DNA from: an uncultured Mycoplasmatota bacterium
GTDB lineage: Bacteria > Bacillota_I > Bacilli_A > RF39 > UBA660
Direction: 5' to 3'
NCBI GenBank assembly: GCA_947643295.1
Contig: CANRVM010000052.1
Span: forward strand, 1 to 7,975
DNA length: 7,975 bases
The notes beneath the pieces are model-generated. The model worked only from the letters and a program-made list of their open reading frames with translations. It was not told where the DNA came from and searched no databases. The position numbers and the translations under genes were made by a program. Of the stretch, positions 7,070 to 7,975 are shown in pieces. Each line of letters opens with the position of its first letter. Position 1 is the stretch's first letter.

Positions 7070-7167
7070 ACAGAGTTCGTCTTATCTAGCTCCTTTGAAC
7101 AAAAAAACTTGCACAAAGCAAGTTAAGTTCAAATTGGAGCGAATCACATACAAGTTACGAACTTTGT
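7070..7167. repeat. Long nested imperfect palindrome in the intergenic region
   Basis: Four helices are collinear around one centre. ACAGAGTTCGT (7070-7080) pairs with ACGAACTTTGT (7157-7167) with one wobble. GCTCC (7089-7093) pairs with GGAGC (7136-7140), TTTGAAC (7094-7100) with GTTCAAA (7127-7133), and AACTTGC (7106-7112) with GCAAGTT (7118-7124) around an ACAAA loop. Together they hold about 30 base pairs in 98 bases. The element overlaps the predicted small RNA on the minus strand. Confidence 0.75.
7101..7124 (-). terminator. Minus-strand intrinsic terminator of the predicted small RNA
   Basis: Read on the minus strand, AACTTGC (7118-7124), a TTTGT loop and GCAAGTT (7106-7112) form a seven-pair stem followed by a T-tract through 7101. 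No protein gene on the minus strand lies upstream within reach, so it most simply ends a short RNA. The stem is of moderate strength, and on the plus strand no T-tract follows it. Confidence 0.6.
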
Positions 7168-7176
7168 TCTCTTTCT
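7101..7176 (-). ncRNA. Predicted small non-coding RNA, about 76 bases
   Basis: A consensus minus-strand promoter (7183-7211) predicts a transcript start near 7176, and a hairpin with a seven-U tract predicts its end near 7101. Within the transcript the only ATG is followed at once by TGA, so it is not a peptide gene. The 5' part can fold as a hairpin over about 7150-7167 with a GUU-CGU-AAC apex, then comes a single-stranded segment of about 17 bases (7133-7149 region) containing CUCCAAU, then the terminator hairpin. CUCCAAU is complementary to AUUGGAG at the ribosome binding site of the gene starting at 7296, so base-pairing control of that gene is a possible role. I recognise no known RNA family. 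Readthrough would run antisense into the end of the gene at 6260-7033. Confidence 0.55.
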
Positions 7177-7182
7177 AAAAAT

Positions 7183-7211
7183 ATTATATATGAATTGTTA
7201 TTAAATTTCAA
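7183..7211 (-). promoter_or_regulatory. Consensus sigma-A promoter for the predicted small RNA
   Basis: On the minus strand TTGAAA (7206-7211), a 17-base spacer and a perfect TATAAT (7183-7188) form the best-matching promoter in the window. It faces away from the gene at 7296 and has no protein gene in its path. Confidence 0.72.
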
Positions 7212-7242
7212 TGGGAGTATAGTAAATTTTTGCCATATATAG

Positions 7243-7248
7243 TATAAT
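7243..7248 (+). promoter_or_regulatory. Likely -10 box for the YhcG-like nuclease gene
   Basis: A perfect TATAAT lies 47 bases before the ATG at 7296, predicting a start near 7255. The -35 region at optimal spacing (about 7219-7225, TAGTAA-like) is poor, so the promoter may be weak or depend on another factor. Confidence 0.5.
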
Positions 7249-7253
7249 TTAGA

Positions 7254-7269
7254 CATAAGAAATCTTATG
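7254..7269. promoter_or_regulatory. Perfect palindrome at the predicted start site of the YhcG-like gene
   Basis: CATAAGA (7254-7260) and TCTTATG (7263-7269) are perfect inverted copies separated by AA. It begins six bases after the -10 box and would cover the transcript start, a typical place for a dimeric repressor site. As RNA the loop of two would be too tight for the full stem, so a DNA site is more likely. Confidence 0.45.
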
Positions 7270-7283
7270 ATTAAATTAAAGAT

Positions 7284-7289
7284 TGGAGG
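7284..7289 (+). promoter_or_regulatory. Ribosome binding site of the YhcG-like gene
   Basis: TGGAGG six bases before the ATG at 7296 fixes the start. The overlapping ATTGGAG (7282-7288) is repeated at 7133-7139, so the minus-strand small RNA carries its exact complement. Confidence 0.75.
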
Positions 7290-7295
7290 CCATTA

Positions 7296-7975
7296 ATGGA
7301 CAATGAATTAATTAAAAATGATAATGAAATTAATCATATATTTGATAATATCAAAGAATTAGTAATTAGTAGTAGAAATAAAGTATATAGTGCCGTAAAT
7401 ACTGAAATGCTTAATCTTTATTGGAATATAGGAAAAGCAATTATGGAAATACAACAAGGTGATGAAAGAGCAAGTTATGGTGATGCCGTTTTAGAGAAAC
7501 TATCACAAAAATTAACTAATGAATTTGGCAAAGGCTTTTCTAAAAGAAATTTAGAGAGAATGAGAAAATTTTATATCTATTTTCCAATTGCGACAACAGT
7601 GTCGTCGCAATTAAGTTGGTCGCATTATTTAGAAATATTAAAAATAGATGAAGAACCTAAAAGGAATTTTTATATCAAAGAAACTATTAATTCTAAATGG
7701 AGTGTTAGAGAACTTCAAAGGCAAAAAGATTCATTGCTATATGAAAGATTAGTTTTATCTGCTGATAAAGAAAAAATATTAGAATTATCTGAAAAAGGAC
7801 AAATTTTAAAGACAAGTAAAGATTTAGTAAAAGATCCATTTGTTTTGGAGTTTTTAGATATAAAAGAAAATACAAATTATCTAGAATCTGATTTAGAAAA
7901 GAATATTATAGAACATTTAAAAGAATTTTTATTAGAACTTGGAAAAGGATTTAGTTATGTTGGAAATCAAGTAAG
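7296..7975 (+). CDS. DUF1016/YhcG-type PD-(D/E)XK nuclease family protein, partial (C-terminus beyond right edge)
   Basis: The 226 visible codons match the DUF1016 (YhcG) family, whose members pair an N-terminal helical domain with a C-terminal PD-(D/E)XK nuclease fold and are often found in restriction-modification and other accessory loci. Recognisable family features are the N-terminal helix with YSAVNTEMLNLYWNIGKAI (about 31-49), YGDAVLEKLSQKLTNEFGKGFS (about 63-84) leading into the RNLERMRKFY segment, LSWSHYLEIL (about 107-116), and FYIKETINSKWSVRELQRQ (about 127-145). The window ends in GKGFSYVGNQV, just before the expected catalytic Asp/Glu/Lys strands, so the active site cannot be judged. 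TGGAGG at 7284-7289 supports the ATG. A 27-base GC-rich palindrome lies inside the frame at 7586-7612. The gene follows a likely nuclease gene and a predicted antisense-direction small RNA. Isoleucine ATA codons are common, as in the gene before it. Confidence 0.9.
   Translation, partial: MDNELIKNDNEINHIFDNIKELVISSRNKVYSAVNTEMLNLYWNIGKAIMEIQQGDERASYGDAVLEKLSQKLTNEFGKGFSKRNLERMRKFYIYFPIATTVSSQLSWSHYLEILKIDEEPKRNFYIKETINSKWSVRELQRQKDSLLYERLVLSADKEKILELSEKGQILKTSKDLVKDPFVLEFLDIKENTNYLESDLEKNIIEHLKEFLLELGKGFSYVGNQV
7586..7612. repeat. GC-rich palindrome inside the YhcG-like gene
   Basis: AATTGCGAC (7586-7594) and GTCGCAATT (7604-7612) are perfect nine-base inverted copies around a nine-base loop, and the inner GAC/GTC can pair within it. 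It encodes the residues just before LSWSHY. The core is much richer in G and C than the surrounding gene. Confidence 0.6.

Noticed and set aside
7070..7167. An integron attC-like recombination site, suggested by the long folded palindrome.
   Set aside because: The end motifs do not match the R box consensus (GTTRRRY), and no integrase or cassette array is visible.
7101..7176. A CRISPR tracrRNA or retron RNA as identity for the predicted small RNA.
   Set aside because: No CRISPR repeats, Cas gene or reverse transcriptase occur in the window.
7101..7176. A type I toxin-antitoxin peptide in the short transcript.
   Set aside because: The only ATG is followed directly by TGA, and no hydrophobic small frame is present.
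7230..7248. TTGCCA (7230-7235) as the -35 box for the TATAAT at 7243-7248.
   Set aside because: The gap is only seven bases, far below the 16-18 needed.

Overview
The window looks like a low-GC chromosome of the Bacillota/Bacilli type, possibly one of the AT-rich gut lineages near Mycoplasmatota. The evidence is the strong A/T bias, the AGGAGG-like ribosome binding sites, and sigma-A type promoters with TTGAAA/TATAAT-like boxes. TGA ends the DedA gene and tryptophan is encoded by TGG, so the standard bacterial code applies. I cannot name a species.

The left part (1-5148) is all on the minus strand and looks like core genome. Read in transcription order it has two blocks. The first block, led by a promoter at 5170-5197, encodes an aminoglycoside-phosphotransferase-fold kinase fused to a transglutaminase-like domain, then a small P-loop (d)NMP-kinase-like protein, then a second P-loop kinase of the AAA_33/shikimate-kinase-like type. 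The second block encodes a DedA membrane protein, an exported family 3 glycosidase related to NagZ, and a peptide deformylase that runs off the left edge. DedA proteins include undecaprenyl-phosphate and lipid transporters, and NagZ-like enzymes cut N-acetylglucosamine from wall fragments, so these two could both serve envelope turnover (inference).

At 5149-5384 there is a divergent promoter region. To its right lies a single unrecognised gene (5385-6083) with its own promoter and a clear intrinsic terminator (6085-6125).

The right part (about 6126-7975) looks like accessory DNA. It has a 257-residue protein with a PD-(D/E)XK-like nuclease signature (6260-7033), a structured intergenic region, and the first two thirds of a DUF1016/YhcG-type PD-(D/E)XK nuclease (from 7296, cut by the right edge). 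Both genes use ATA for isoleucine much more than the gene to their left.

The most interesting element is the 7034-7295 intergenic region. It carries a consensus minus-strand promoter (TTGAAA, 17 bases, TATAAT) followed about 76 bases later by a hairpin with a U-tract, and no open reading frame between them. This predicts a small non-coding RNA. Its unpaired middle segment has seven bases (nine with a wobble pair) complementary to the ribosome binding region of the neighbouring YhcG-like gene. The same DNA also folds as one long, nested, imperfect palindrome of about 98 bases. A possible reading is an RNA-regulated nuclease module, but this is a hypothesis from sequence only.
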